Source: Solirubrobacteraceae bacterium
GTDB taxonomy: Bacteria; Actinomycetota; Thermoleophilia; Solirubrobacterales; Solirubrobacteraceae
Reading direction: 5' to 3'
DNA: 64,000 nucleotides
NCBI GenBank assembly: GCA_030447275.1
Contig: JAUJPF010000020.1
Location: forward strand, 1-64,000
Shown here in pieces: positions 44,816-53,417 of this stretch. A program made the translations under genes and the position numbers. The first letter of the stretch is position 1; every line of letters begins with the position of its first letter. Below the pieces are notes generated by a model. That model was not told where the DNA came from. It did no database searches and saw only the letters and a list, made by a program, of their open reading frames with translations.

Positions 44816-44840
44816 CTGCCGAGCGTGGGAGGGTCGGCAG
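44816..44840 (+). promoter_or_regulatory. hairpin presenting the Shine-Dalgarno of the 47-aa ORF in its loop
   Basis: CTGCCGA (44816-44822) pairs perfectly with TCGGCAG (44834-44840). The 11-base loop GCGTGGGAGGG contains the GGGAGGG ribosome-binding site, and GTG 44842 begins one base after the stem. This geometry could control ribosome access by a protein or small RNA. Confidence 0.5.
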
Positions 44841-44841
44841 T

Positions 44842-44985
44842 GTGCAACAGCCGATCAAGATGACCACGGATGAACTGGCCGAGCACCTGTCGCTTCTGAC
44901 GGTGGCGTCGCGCGAGGACCTCGACGAGCTCCTCACCGACCTGCTCTGCCACGTCTATCGGACCAAGGACTCCCAGAACAGCTAG
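44842..44985 (+). CDS. 47-aa small acidic helical protein downstream of ftsZ
   Basis: GTG 44842 is set by GGGAGGG about eight bases upstream; ATG 44860 is a second option. The peptide is amphipathic helical (TTDELAEHLSLLTVASREDL, then DELLTDLLCHVYRT), has one Cys and no membrane segment. I know no family. It lies 88 bp after ftsZ behind two hairpins, so it may have its own control. Confidence 0.55.
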   Translation: MQQPIKMTTDELAEHLSLLTVASREDLDELLTDLLCHVYRTKDSQNS

Positions 44986-45028
44986 CGGGCGAGGCGCGTC
45001 GCGCCCCGCCCGCCCCGTGCTGTGCGGT

Positions 45029-46402
45029 TCAGCGCTGCGTCCGCGGGCCGCCGCGCGCCCACGCGTCGGCCGGCACGCCGAAGCGGCCGCTGACGGTCCC
45101 ACGCATCTGCTGCTCGTACCAGCGGTCCCACCCGGGGCCGGTCTGGAACGTGAACCCGTAGCTCCCCGCGCAGTGCAGGAACACGTCGCCGCAGTTCGGG
45201 AACGCGTTCGCCCACTGCGGCGTCCAGTCGCGGTACACGGCCTCGACGCCGTGGAGCCACTCGTGCAGGAGGATGCTGCTCGCCGGCTCGACCCCGCCGC
45301 CGAAGCGCCCGTGGTTGTAGGGCAGCGTGACCATCGCGTAGGTGGCCCCGTTGGTGCCGTCGGTGTACCGGGCCTGCGGCGTCCCGATCAGGCGGGCGGT
45401 CGCGAGGCCGAGGCCGGTGGAGCCGACGCCGGACAGGTTCGGCCCCTGCTTGGTGCCGTCGTCGTTGCGCCAGACGGCGATGACCGAGTCGTACCTGCCC
45501 TCCGGCGCGTACGCGTCGAGCTCCTGGCGGATGTCGCTCGGCCCGAGGTAATGGCCGCTGCCCTCCGGCGTCAGCGACGAGATGGGCCGCCTGATCTCCG
45601 CGATGAAGAGCCTGACCTTCATCCGCTGCCCCGAGAGCGACCGCGCCTTCGAGGCGAACTCCCGCGCCGTCTGGCGCACGTGATCGACCGTCGACTTCGA
45701 GCCGTCGGGCTTGGTCATGCTGGCGCTCAGCGGCGTGCCCGAGACGGCGCGACCGTCGGGGAACGTCATCGCCGGCAGCTGCGTGTTCACGTAGACGAGG
45801 ACGAGGACCTTCCAGTCGCGGTCCGGCGGCGGGTGGTTGCCGTTGGTCTTGTCGGCGACGAGATTCTTGAGCTGCTCGTAGCCGTTCCAGCGCCCGCCGC
45901 CGTACTGGCTGAGGTCGCAGTCGAACGGCTGGGCGACGCGGTTGAACACCTCCATGACCGCGAGCGTGACCCACGGGTCGCGGCAGTCGGCGAGCCGCGT
46001 GCGGACCTTCGCCACGAGGTCGTCGAACGTCGTCCACCGCGCGCGGCCGTACAGGTAGGGGTCGCACGCCTTGCCGACCGCGTTGTGGTCGGTGTTGATC
46101 ACCCGCCGGATGGCGGCGGTGACCCACGGGTCGCTGCACGACGAGTAGCGCTGCTGCCCGGGCTCGATGCCGCTGTAGGCGTTGGGCGAGCGGCGGCTGT
46201 GGCTCGAGACGGCGGCGACGCGCCCGCGCCCGCTGGACTCGACGACGAACGGGTGGTTCTTCGCGAAGCGGCTCGCGACCCGCGCCCCGTCGTCCTTGCG
46301 GGCCTTCTCGGCGTCGTCGCCGACGAGGACGACGACGAGCACTGCAGCGGCGACGGTCGCGAGGAGCGCCGCCGCGAGGATTGACCATCTGCGTGATGAC
46401 AT
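45029..46402 (-). CDS. membrane-anchored or secreted protein with an HExxH metallopeptidase-like motif
   Basis: The 457-aa protein starts at ATG 46402 and has one N-terminal membrane helix (about 7-27) with a basic start, so it is anchored or secreted. Repeated segments SCSDPWVTAAIRRVIN and DCRDPWVTLAVMEVFN (about 85-150) suggest a duplicated Cys/Trp module. A later part contains LLHEWLHGVEAVYRDW (near 378), an HExxH zinc-site motif, and the Cys pair NCGDVFLHCAG after it. Metallopeptidase function is plausible, not shown. It is divergent from gcvT. Confidence 0.65.
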   Translation of the reverse strand: MSSRRWSILAAALLATVAAAVLVVVLVGDDAEKARKDDGARVASRFAKNHPFVVESSGRGRVAAVSSHSRRSPNAYSGIEPGQQRYSSCSDPWVTAAIRRVINTDHNAVGKACDPYLYGRARWTTFDDLVAKVRTRLADCRDPWVTLAVMEVFNRVAQPFDCDLSQYGGGRWNGYEQLKNLVADKTNGNHPPPDRDWKVLVLVYVNTQLPAMTFPDGRAVSGTPLSASMTKPDGSKSTVDHVRQTAREFASKARSLSGQRMKVRLFIAEIRRPISSLTPEGSGHYLGPSDIRQELDAYAPEGRYDSVIAVWRNDDGTKQGPNLSGVGSTGLGLATARLIGTPQARYTDGTNGATYAMVTLPYNHGRFGGGVEPASSILLHEWLHGVEAVYRDWTPQWANAFPNCGDVFLHCAGSYGFTFQTGPGWDRWYEQQMRGTVSGRFGVPADAWARGGPRTQR

Positions 46403-46410
46403 TTGCGGCG

Positions 46411-46416
46411 ACCCTA
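46411..46416 (-). promoter_or_regulatory. TAGGGT -10-like box for the HExxH protein gene
   Basis: On the minus strand TAGGGT is eight bases before ATG 46402, with TTGCAA 18 bases further upstream as a fair -35. No Shine-Dalgarno lies between; a leaderless message is likely. Confidence 0.45.
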
Positions 46417-46507
46417 ATCAGAAAACTAGAGTCATTGCAAGGTTCGCCCTTTGCGAACGTTGAGGACTCACCGCCCGCAGCGGAGCCGGAGCGGCGGTTC
46501 CCGTTGG

Positions 46508-46513
46508 TAGCCT
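46508..46513 (+). promoter_or_regulatory. TAGCCT -10-like box before gcvT
   Basis: TAGCCT is followed by ten bases and ATG 46524. The 121-bp divergent gap holds no recognisable glycine riboswitch. Confidence 0.3.
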
Positions 46514-46523
46514 CGACGGGCCG

Positions 46524-47594
46524 ATGGCCGCGTCCGCCGACACGCTCAAGCGCACCCCGCTCCACGAGCGTCACGTCGAGGCCGGCGCGAAGATGGTGCC
46601 GTTCGCGGGCTGGCACATGCCAGTCCAGTACGGGGGCATCCGGCAGGAGCACATCGCGGTGCGTCGCGGCGCCGGCGTCTTCGACGTCAGCCACATGGGC
46701 GAGATCGAGACGCGCGGCCCCGGCGCGGCGGCGTTCCTCCAGCGTCTGCTGTCCAACGACGTCGAGAAGATCGCCGTCGGCGCCGCGCAGTACAGCGTCC
46801 TCTGCCGCGACGACGGCGGGGTGCTGGACGACCTCTTCACCTACCGGCTGGCCGACGACCGCTACCTGACGGTCACGAACGCCTCCAACCACGACAAGGA
46901 CCTCGCCTGGTTCGAGCGCCACGCGCGCGACGCGGCGGACGTGGAGGTCGTAGACCGGCATGCCGACTACGCGATGCTCGCCGTCCAGGGCGCCGACGCC
47001 CGCGGGATCGTGACCGAGGCGCTCGGCGGCGAGCTGCCCGAGCGCTTCCGCAGCGCCGACCTCGACGGGGTGCTGGTCGCCGGCACGGGCTACACGGGCG
47101 AGGACGGCGTCGAGCTGCTGCTCCCGCCCGGCGAGGCGGTGCGGGTGTGGGACGCGGTGGTCGAGCGCGGCGCGACGCCGGCCGGCCTCGCGGCGCGCGA
47201 CACGCTGCGCCTCGAGGTCTGCTTCCACCTCTACGGCAACGACCTGATGGAGGAGCGCGGCCCGATCGAGGCCGGGCTGGGCTGGTGCTGCAAGGAGGCC
47301 ACCGGCTTCGTCGGCGCCGACGCGGTGCGCGCGGCGCGCGAGGCCGGCCCGCGCGAGAAGCTCGTCCCCTTCGTGATGACGGGGCCCGGCATCGCCCGCC
47401 AGGGCAACGAGGTCGCCGGCGGCGGCGTCGTCACGAGCGGGACGCTCTCGCCCTGCCTCGAGGTCGGGATCGGCATGGCCTACCTGCCCGCCGAGCGCGC
47501 CCAGCCGGGCACCGAGTTCGAGATCGACGTCCGCGGCAAGACCCGCTCCGCGCGGGTGGAGCGCAGGCCCCTGTACCGACCCGAGGAGAGCTAG
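46524..47594 (+). CDS. gcvT: glycine cleavage T protein (aminomethyltransferase)
   Basis: GcvT moves the aminomethyl one-carbon unit from lipoyl-GcvH to tetrahydrofolate and releases ammonia. The 356-aa protein starts LKRTPLHERHVEAGAKMVPFA-like (TPLHERHVEAGAKMVPFAGW, 11-30), then GVFDVSHMGEIETRGPGA (near 49), the folate-site Asp in QYSVLCRDDGGVLDD (near 91), and GYTGEDGVELLLP near 190. It begins the gcvT-gcvH-gcvPA-gcvPB operon. Confidence 0.95.
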   Translation: MAASADTLKRTPLHERHVEAGAKMVPFAGWHMPVQYGGIRQEHIAVRRGAGVFDVSHMGEIETRGPGAAAFLQRLLSNDVEKIAVGAAQYSVLCRDDGGVLDDLFTYRLADDRYLTVTNASNHDKDLAWFERHARDAADVEVVDRHADYAMLAVQGADARGIVTEALGGELPERFRSADLDGVLVAGTGYTGEDGVELLLPPGEAVRVWDAVVERGATPAGLAARDTLRLEVCFHLYGNDLMEERGPIEAGLGWCCKEATGFVGADAVRAAREAGPREKLVPFVMTGPGIARQGNEVAGGGVVTSGTLSPCLEVGIGMAYLPAERAQPGTEFEIDVRGKTRSARVERRPLYRPEES

Positions 47595-47981
47595 ATGGCC
47601 GAGGCCTCGTACCCCGAGGAGCTGCTGTACCACCCGGAGCACGACTGGGTGCGCTTCGACGGGGACATCGCCACCTTCGGGATCACCTGGTTCGCGCAGG
47701 ACGCCCTCGGCGAGGTCGTCTTCTTCGACCCCCCGGAGGTCGGCTCCAGCACCACCGCGGGAGAGTCCTACGCTGAGGTCGAGTCGGTCAAGGCGGTCTC
47801 CGACGTGATCGCGCCCCTCAGCGGCGAGATCGTCGAGGTCAACACCGCCCTGGGCGACGACCCGGAGAAGATCAACGACGACCCGTACGGGGAGGGCTGG
47901 CTGGTGAAGGTCAGCCTCTCCGACCCGGCCGAGAAGGACTCGCTCCTCGACCAGGCCTCGTACGTACAGACCTTGGAATGA
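47595..47981 (+). CDS. gcvH: glycine cleavage H protein
   Basis: GcvH is the lipoyl carrier shuttling the aminomethyl group between P, T and L proteins. It is 128 aa, with the lipoylation Lys66 in ESVKAVSDVIAPLSGEIVEV (63-82) and NDDPYGEGWLVKV near the C-terminus. It starts right after the gcvT stop and overlaps gcvPA by ATGA. The L protein and lipoate genes are not in the window. Confidence 0.96.
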   Translation: MAEASYPEELLYHPEHDWVRFDGDIATFGITWFAQDALGEVVFFDPPEVGSSTTAGESYAEVESVKAVSDVIAPLSGEIVEVNTALGDDPEKINDDPYGEGWLVKVSLSDPAEKDSLLDQASYVQTLE

Positions 47982-49345
47982 GCCGCTACACCGCCGTCAC
48001 CCCCGAAGACCTGCGCGAGATGCTCGCGACGATCGGCGTGGGCTCGATCGACGAGCTCTTCGACCGCCAGGTGCCCGCCGGCGTGCGCCTCGACCGCGCG
48101 CTGGACCTCCCCGAGGGGCTGCCCGAGCAGGCCGTCTACGAGCACCTGCGCGACCTGGCGGCGAAGAACACCTCGACCGAGGACGAGATCACGTTTCTCG
48201 GCGCCGGCATGTACGACACGTACGTCCCGGCGATCGTCGACATGCTCCAGGAGCGCTCGGAGTTTCTGACGCCCTACACCCCGTACCAGCCGGAGATCTC
48301 GCAGGGCGGGCTCCAGGTCATGTTCGAGTACCAGACGGCGATCAGCGAGCTGACGGCGCTGCCCGTCTCCAACGCGTCGGTGTACGACGGCCCTAGCGCG
48401 CTCGCCGCCGCCGGCTACCTGGCCAAGCTCGCCAACGGCAAGAAGCGGTTCGTGATCAGCGCCGGCGTGCACCCGCACAGCCTCGAGACGCTGCGCACGA
48501 AGGCCCACGGCTACGAGATGGAGGTCGTCGAGGTCCCGCTGCGCGACGGCGTCACCGACCCGGAAGCGTGGGCGGCGGCGATCGACATGGACACCGCTGC
48601 GGTGTTCGTCCAGCAGCCGAACTTCCTCGGGGCGGTCGAGGACGTCGAAGCGCTCGCGGCCGCTGCCAAGGCGTCGCCCGCCGTGGTCGTCGCCGCGGTC
48701 GACCCGCTGACGCTCGGGATCCTCAAGCCGCCCGGCGAGTGCGGCGTCGACGTCGCGGTCGGCGAGGGCCAGCAGCTCGGAAACAAGCCCGACTTCGGCG
48801 GGCCGTCCTTCGGGTTCTTCGCGGCGACCGAGGCCTACCTGCGCCGGATGCCCGGCCGCATCGCCGGCGAGACCCGCGACGTCGACGGCAACCGCGGCTT
48901 CGTCCTCACGCTCCAGACCCGCGAGCAGCACAGCCGCCGCGAGCGGGCGACGTCGAACATCTGCACCTCGCAGGCGCTCAACGCGCTCGCCGGCGTCGTC
49001 TACCTCAGCTGGCTCGGGCGGCGCGGGATCGTCGAGCTGGGCGAGCAACTGCTCCAGCGCACGGCGTACGCGCGCGACCGGCTCGCCGCCCTCGACGGCG
49101 TCGAGCTGCTGCACGAGCAGCCGGTGGTCCGCGAGTTCGCCGTCCGGTTGGCCGCGCCGGTGGCCACGGTCATCGAGCGCTGCCAGGACAAGGGCGTCAA
49201 CCCCGGCTTCGCGCTGGAGGGCGACGGGCTGCTCGTCGCGCTGACCGAGCGCCGCTCGCGTGCGGACATCGACCGCCTGGCGGACGTGCTCGGCGCCGCG
49301 GTCGCCGCGGAGCGCTCGGCCGCCGCGGTCGAGGTGGGCGCGTGA
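47978..49345 (+). CDS. gcvPA: glycine dehydrogenase (decarboxylating) subunit 1
   Basis: The N-terminal half-subunit of the split, two-chain P protein, which decarboxylates glycine on pyridoxal phosphate. The 455-aa chain begins with TPEDLREMLATIGVGSIDEL (8-27) and has FLGAGMYDTYVPAIVDML (near 68) and YTPYQPEISQGGLQVMFEYQ (near 97), all typical of GcvPA. It lacks the PLP lysine, which belongs to gcvPB, as expected. It overlaps gcvPB by GTGA. Confidence 0.95.
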   Translation: MSRYTAVTPEDLREMLATIGVGSIDELFDRQVPAGVRLDRALDLPEGLPEQAVYEHLRDLAAKNTSTEDEITFLGAGMYDTYVPAIVDMLQERSEFLTPYTPYQPEISQGGLQVMFEYQTAISELTALPVSNASVYDGPSALAAAGYLAKLANGKKRFVISAGVHPHSLETLRTKAHGYEMEVVEVPLRDGVTDPEAWAAAIDMDTAAVFVQQPNFLGAVEDVEALAAAAKASPAVVVAAVDPLTLGILKPPGECGVDVAVGEGQQLGNKPDFGGPSFGFFAATEAYLRRMPGRIAGETRDVDGNRGFVLTLQTREQHSRRERATSNICTSQALNALAGVVYLSWLGRRGIVELGEQLLQRTAYARDRLAALDGVELLHEQPVVREFAVRLAAPVATVIERCQDKGVNPGFALEGDGLLVALTERRSRADIDRLADVLGAAVAAERSAAAVEVGA

Positions 49346-50820
49346 GCGACACCGTCACGATCTTCGAGAAGGGCCGGGAGGGCCGCCGCGCGTTCGTCGC
49401 GCCCAAGCTCGACGTCCCCGAGCGGCCCAAGGACGAGCTGCTGCCCGCGCGCTTCCGGCGCGCCGAGGCGCCGCGGCTGCCGGAGATGCTCGAGCCCGAG
49501 ATCGTCCGCCACTACGTGAACCTGTCGAAGCGCAACTTCGACCTCGACTCGGGCTTCTATCCGCTCGGCTCGTGCACGATGAAGCACAACCCGCGCCTGC
49601 ACGAGCGCGTGGCTGGGCTGCCCGGCTTCGGGCGGCTGCACCCGCTCCAGGACCCGCGGCGCGCCAGGGTGCGCTCGAGCTGATGTGGAATCTCGAGCGA
49701 GCGCTCTCGGAGGTTTCCGGCCTGCCCCACGTCTCGCTCCAGCCGAGCGCCGGCTCCACGGCGAGCTGGCCGGCGTGCTGCTCGCGCGCCTATCACGAGG
49801 ACCGCGGGCAGACGCGCCGCAAGGTCCTGACGCCCGACACCGCCCACGGCACGAACCCTGCGACGGTCACGATGGCCGGCCTGGAGGTCGTGAAGGTCGG
49901 GACGAACGCCGATGGCGGCGTCGACCTCGACGACCTGCGTGCGAAGGTCGACGACGACGTCGCGCTGCTCATGCTCACGAACCCGAACACGCTCGGACTC
50001 TTCGACCCGAACATCGAGGAGATCGCGAAGATCGTCCACGACGTCGGGGCGATCCTCTACTACGACGGCGCGAACCTGAACGCGGTGATGGGGCGGACGC
50101 GGCCCGGCGACATGGGCTTCGACATCGTCCACTTCAACCTGCACAAGACGTTCACGCAGCCGCACGGCGGCGGCGCCTGGGGAGCAGGCCGATCGCGGTG
50201 CTCAGACCGGATCCAGCCGTACCTCATGGTGCCGCGGATCGTGCGCTCGGCCGGCGACGGGAACGGGACGGCGCCGTCGTTCGCGCTGTCGAGCGACGCG
50301 CCGAAGGCGATCGGCCGCCTGCGCGGGTTCCAGGAACTTCGGCACGTTCGTGCGCTCGTACGCCTACATCCGCTCGCTCGGGGCCGAGGGGCTCAAGGAC
50401 GCGTCGGAGACCGCGGTGCTCAACGCGAACTACCTGCTGGCGCGGCTGCGCGAGGAGTGCGGGGACCTGCTGCCGGTGGCCTTCGGGGAGAGGGGCTGCC
50501 TGCACGAGTTCTGCCTGTCCGGCGCGCCGATGAAGCGCGAGCTCCAGATCAAGACGCTCGACCTCGCCAAGCGCCTGCTCGACCACGGCTTCCACCCGCC
50601 GACCGTCTACTTCCCGCTGCTCGTCGAGGAGGCGCTGCTCGTCGAGCCGACCGAGACGGAGACGAAGGAGACGCTCGACGCCTTCGCCGAGGCCGTCGGC
50701 GCGATCCTGCGCGAGGCGCGTGAGGACCCGGAGGTCGCGCGCAACGCGCCGTACGACACGCCGGTCCGGCGCCTCGACGAGGCGGGCGCGGCCAAGCGGC
50801 CTGTCATCCGCCAGCAGTGA
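49342..50820 (+). CDS. gcvPB: glycine dehydrogenase (decarboxylating) subunit 2, at least five frameshifts
   Basis: The C-terminal, PLP-binding half-subunit. Reading across frames gives YPLGSCTMKHNPRLHE, GALELMWNLERAL, SLQPSAGS, RAYHEDRGQ, DTAHGTNPATVTMAGLE, LTNPNTLGLFD and FNLHKTFTQPHGGG, where the PLP-binding lysine is in HKTF. Then come FVRSYAYIRSLGAEGLK, LNANYLLARLREE and the end at 50820. Frame changes fall near 49665, 49755, 49790, 50180-50200 and 50325. The sequence on both sides of each is well conserved and each is explained by one missing base in a GC run. The upstream operon genes are intact, so consensus errors are more likely than decay. Confidence 0.85.
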
Positions 50821-52004
50821 GCCTCTGGGAGGACCTCGTCTGGCGGGGTCTCGTCCAGGATCGGTCGCAGGGCCTCGGCGCCTCCGCGCTCGCCGCCCCG
50901 ATCACGCTCTACGCGGGCTACGACCCGACGGCGCCCTCCCTGCACGCCGGCAACCTCCAGCTCATCATCACGATGCGGAGGTTCCGCGACGCGGGGCACC
51001 GGGTCATCGCGCTCGCCGGCGGCGGCACCGGGCTGATCGGTGACCCGAGCGGCAAGAACGCCGAGCGGGCGCTGCACGACGAGGCGACCATCGAGGCGTG
51101 GGCGACGCGGATCGAGGCGCAGATCCGCCGGCTGCTCGGCGACGACGCCATCTACGAGAACAACCGGTCATGGCTCGAGCCGCTGACGGCGATCGATCTG
51201 CTGCGCGACGTCGGAAAGCACTTCCCGATGGGCTACATGCTGGCGAAGGAGTCGGTGAAGACGCGCGTGCACGGGGAGGGCATGACGTTCACCGAGTTCG
51301 CGTACATGCTGCTCCAGGCCTACGACTACGCGCAGCTCTACGAGCGCCACGAGTGCCGGCTCCAGATCGGCGGCAGCGATCAGTGGGGGAACATCACGGC
51401 AGGTGTGGAGTTCCTGAAGCGGACGCAGCGCCACGGCGCGTACGGCATGACCACGCCGCTGCTGCTGCGGGCCGACGGGCAGAAGTTCGGCAAGAGCGAG
51501 GAGGGCGCGATCTGGCTCGACCCCGAGCGGACGTCGCCCTACGCGTTCTTCCAGTTCTTCCTCAACACCGCGGACGACCAGGTCGGGACGCTGCTGCGCC
51601 GGCTGACGCTCCTCTCGCGCGACGAGATCGAGGAGCTCGAGGCGGCGCCGCCGGAGTCGCGGACGGCCCAACGGGCGCTCGCCGAGCACCTGGTCGGGAT
51701 CGTGCACGGCGACGAGGGGCTCCGCGAGGCGCGCGAGCAGACCGAGGCGCTGTTCGGCGGGCGGGGCGAGGCCGAGGCCGTGCCGGTGGCGCGCGACGCC
51801 TTGTCGAGCTGGCCGGCGGTGTTCGTCGCCGCCGGGCTCGTGTCGTCGCTGTCGGAGGCGCGGCGCCTGATCAAGGGCGGCGGGCTCTACGCGGGGGAGG
51901 AGCGCGTGACGGAGGCGACGCCCCTGCCTGAGCTCGGGGCCGACGACGTGCTGCTGCTGCGCAAGGGAAAGCGCGAGCGCCGCGCCGTGCGACCGGAGAC
52001 TTGA
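50817..52004 (+). CDS. tyrS: tyrosyl-tRNA synthetase
   Basis: Class I aminoacyl-tRNA synthetase, 395 aa. The first signature is YDPTAPSLHAGNLQLI, so the HIGH box reads HAGN (residues 43-46). The Tyr-specific AYMLLQAYDY and QIGGSDQWGN motifs follow, then KFGKS (KMSKS box, near 223). A C-terminal S4 RNA-binding domain (SSLSEARRLIKGGGLYAG) is present. GTG 50817 overlaps gcvPB, so it is transcribed with the gcv operon or reads from within it. Confidence 0.95.
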   Translation: MSLWEDLVWRGLVQDRSQGLGASALAAPITLYAGYDPTAPSLHAGNLQLIITMRRFRDAGHRVIALAGGGTGLIGDPSGKNAERALHDEATIEAWATRIEAQIRRLLGDDAIYENNRSWLEPLTAIDLLRDVGKHFPMGYMLAKESVKTRVHGEGMTFTEFAYMLLQAYDYAQLYERHECRLQIGGSDQWGNITAGVEFLKRTQRHGAYGMTTPLLLRADGQKFGKSEEGAIWLDPERTSPYAFFQFFLNTADDQVGTLLRRLTLLSRDEIEELEAAPPESRTAQRALAEHLVGIVHGDEGLREAREQTEALFGGRGEAEAVPVARDALSSWPAVFVAAGLVSSLSEARRLIKGGGLYAGEERVTEATPLPELGADDVLLLRKGKRERRAVRPET

Positions 52005-52026
52005 TTGACATCCAATTCGCGCTCGG

Positions 52027-53388
52027 ATGGGCCCCGGCGGCGCCCTGATCCTGAGCCGGATCTTCGACCTCGAGGGCGGGCAGGCGTTCGACCCTGCGGA
52101 CGCGGCGACGTGCCGCGAGGTGCCGGGAGCGAACCTGGAGATCCGCAACCTGCGCGTGACCCGAGGCAGGGAGCGTGATGAGGGTGGCGGCATCGAGATC
52201 GATGACGGCGCTGGGAACTGCGACGGGGATCCGGACAACACCGACTTCGACGGTCGGCTCACCGTGCGGGAAAGCGCGATCACCAACAACTTCTCGGGCG
52301 ACAGTGAGGGCGGAGGCATCTACAGCGAAGGCGAGGTGTCGCTGATCAACAGCCTCGTGGCGAGCAACAGCACCCGAGGCGATGCCAAGGGCGCGGGCAT
52401 CAGAAGCAACGACAGCCTCTCCCTCCTGAACACGACGTTCGCCGGCAACCATGCCGCTGGTCAGTTCGGAAGTTCAGGGGGCGCGCTTTCCCTCGGCGAC
52501 GACGGCGTGGAGACGGCGCCTGCGGGCAACGAGATCACGGGCGTGACCGACGCGATGAACGTGACGATCGCGTTCAACGAGGCCGACACCATCGGTGGCG
52601 GCGTCCATTTCGATGGCCCTAACCGTGTCGGCGTCAGCCCGGTGTTCACCGTCAGGAACACGATCATCGCTGACAACACGGGCGCCAACGGAGGACCGAA
52701 CTGCACCTCCGGCGCGCTGGTCGACTCCCGTGGCAACAACCTCGAGGACGGTGACGGTTGCGGTTTCGACGGTCCCGGTGACAAGACGAACACCGATGCG
52801 GGTCTGCTCGGGCGCGCCAACAACGGCGGTCCTACGGACACGCTGGCGCTGGCTGCGTTCAGCCCGGCGATCGACGCCGGCACCAACGAGGGGTGCCCGG
52901 CTACCGACCAGCGACTCGTGACGCGGCCTCAGGGTGCGCGCTGCGACATCGGCGCGTACGAGTTCGTGCCGCCTCCGCCGGGGGAGGAGCAGCCGCCGAC
53001 GCCGCCGACGGTGATCCGTGAGACGGTGCTGGTGCCGACGGCGTTCCCGCGGGTCAACCCGCGCGGCCTGACGCTGAGGGTCCGTAAGGACCGGCCGACG
53101 CGGCGTTCGCTGCGGCTGCGCTCGAACGGGCGCGTGCTCCTGCCGGCGGGTCTCACCGCCGCCCAGGCGTGCACGTTCGGCTTCGTCGCCGTGCAGCTCA
53201 AGGCGAACGGCAAGACCGTCTCGACGCGCATCACGCAGATCCGCAGGAACTGCCGGTACACGTCGTCGGTGACGTTCAACGCGCTGTCGCGGATCCGCGG
53301 CCGGACCCTCACGGTCCGCGCCCGGTTCTTCGGCAACGACCGGCTGCGGACGCGCTTCTCGGCGAAGCGCAACGCCGGTCGCGCGTAG
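52027..53388 (+). CDS. parallel beta-helix surface-type protein without signal peptide
   Basis: The 453-aa product is a right-handed beta-helix of the choice-of-anchor Q type. It has repeated turns such as LTVRESAITNNFSG, VSLINSLVASNSTRG, LSLLNTTFAGNHA and FTVRNTIIADNTGANGGP-like units, then the family ending QGARCDIGAYEFVPPP. A C-terminal Arg-rich beta domain (~340-453) has two Cys residues that could pair. Homologues are secreted, but here the frame opens only 22 bases after tyrS, with an in-frame TGA at 52006, so the signal peptide and first turns are missing. It is either an N-truncated remnant or a mis-assembled junction. Confidence 0.65.
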   Translation: MGPGGALILSRIFDLEGGQAFDPADAATCREVPGANLEIRNLRVTRGRERDEGGGIEIDDGAGNCDGDPDNTDFDGRLTVRESAITNNFSGDSEGGGIYSEGEVSLINSLVASNSTRGDAKGAGIRSNDSLSLLNTTFAGNHAAGQFGSSGGALSLGDDGVETAPAGNEITGVTDAMNVTIAFNEADTIGGGVHFDGPNRVGVSPVFTVRNTIIADNTGANGGPNCTSGALVDSRGNNLEDGDGCGFDGPGDKTNTDAGLLGRANNGGPTDTLALAAFSPAIDAGTNEGCPATDQRLVTRPQGARCDIGAYEFVPPPPGEEQPPTPPTVIRETVLVPTAFPRVNPRGLTLRVRKDRPTRRSLRLRSNGRVLLPAGLTAAQACTFGFVAVQLKANGKTVSTRITQIRRNCRYTSSVTFNALSRIRGRTLTVRARFFGNDRLRTRFSAKRNAGRA

Positions 53389-53417
53389 GACCCGGTAACG
53401 GCCAGGTCGCCGGCGCC

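Noticed and set aside
46403-46523. Possible glycine riboswitch before gcvT
   Set aside because: The 121-bp gap lacks the tandem-aptamer consensus; only short GC-rich similarities are present, and a leaderless-type TAGCCT box is close to the start.
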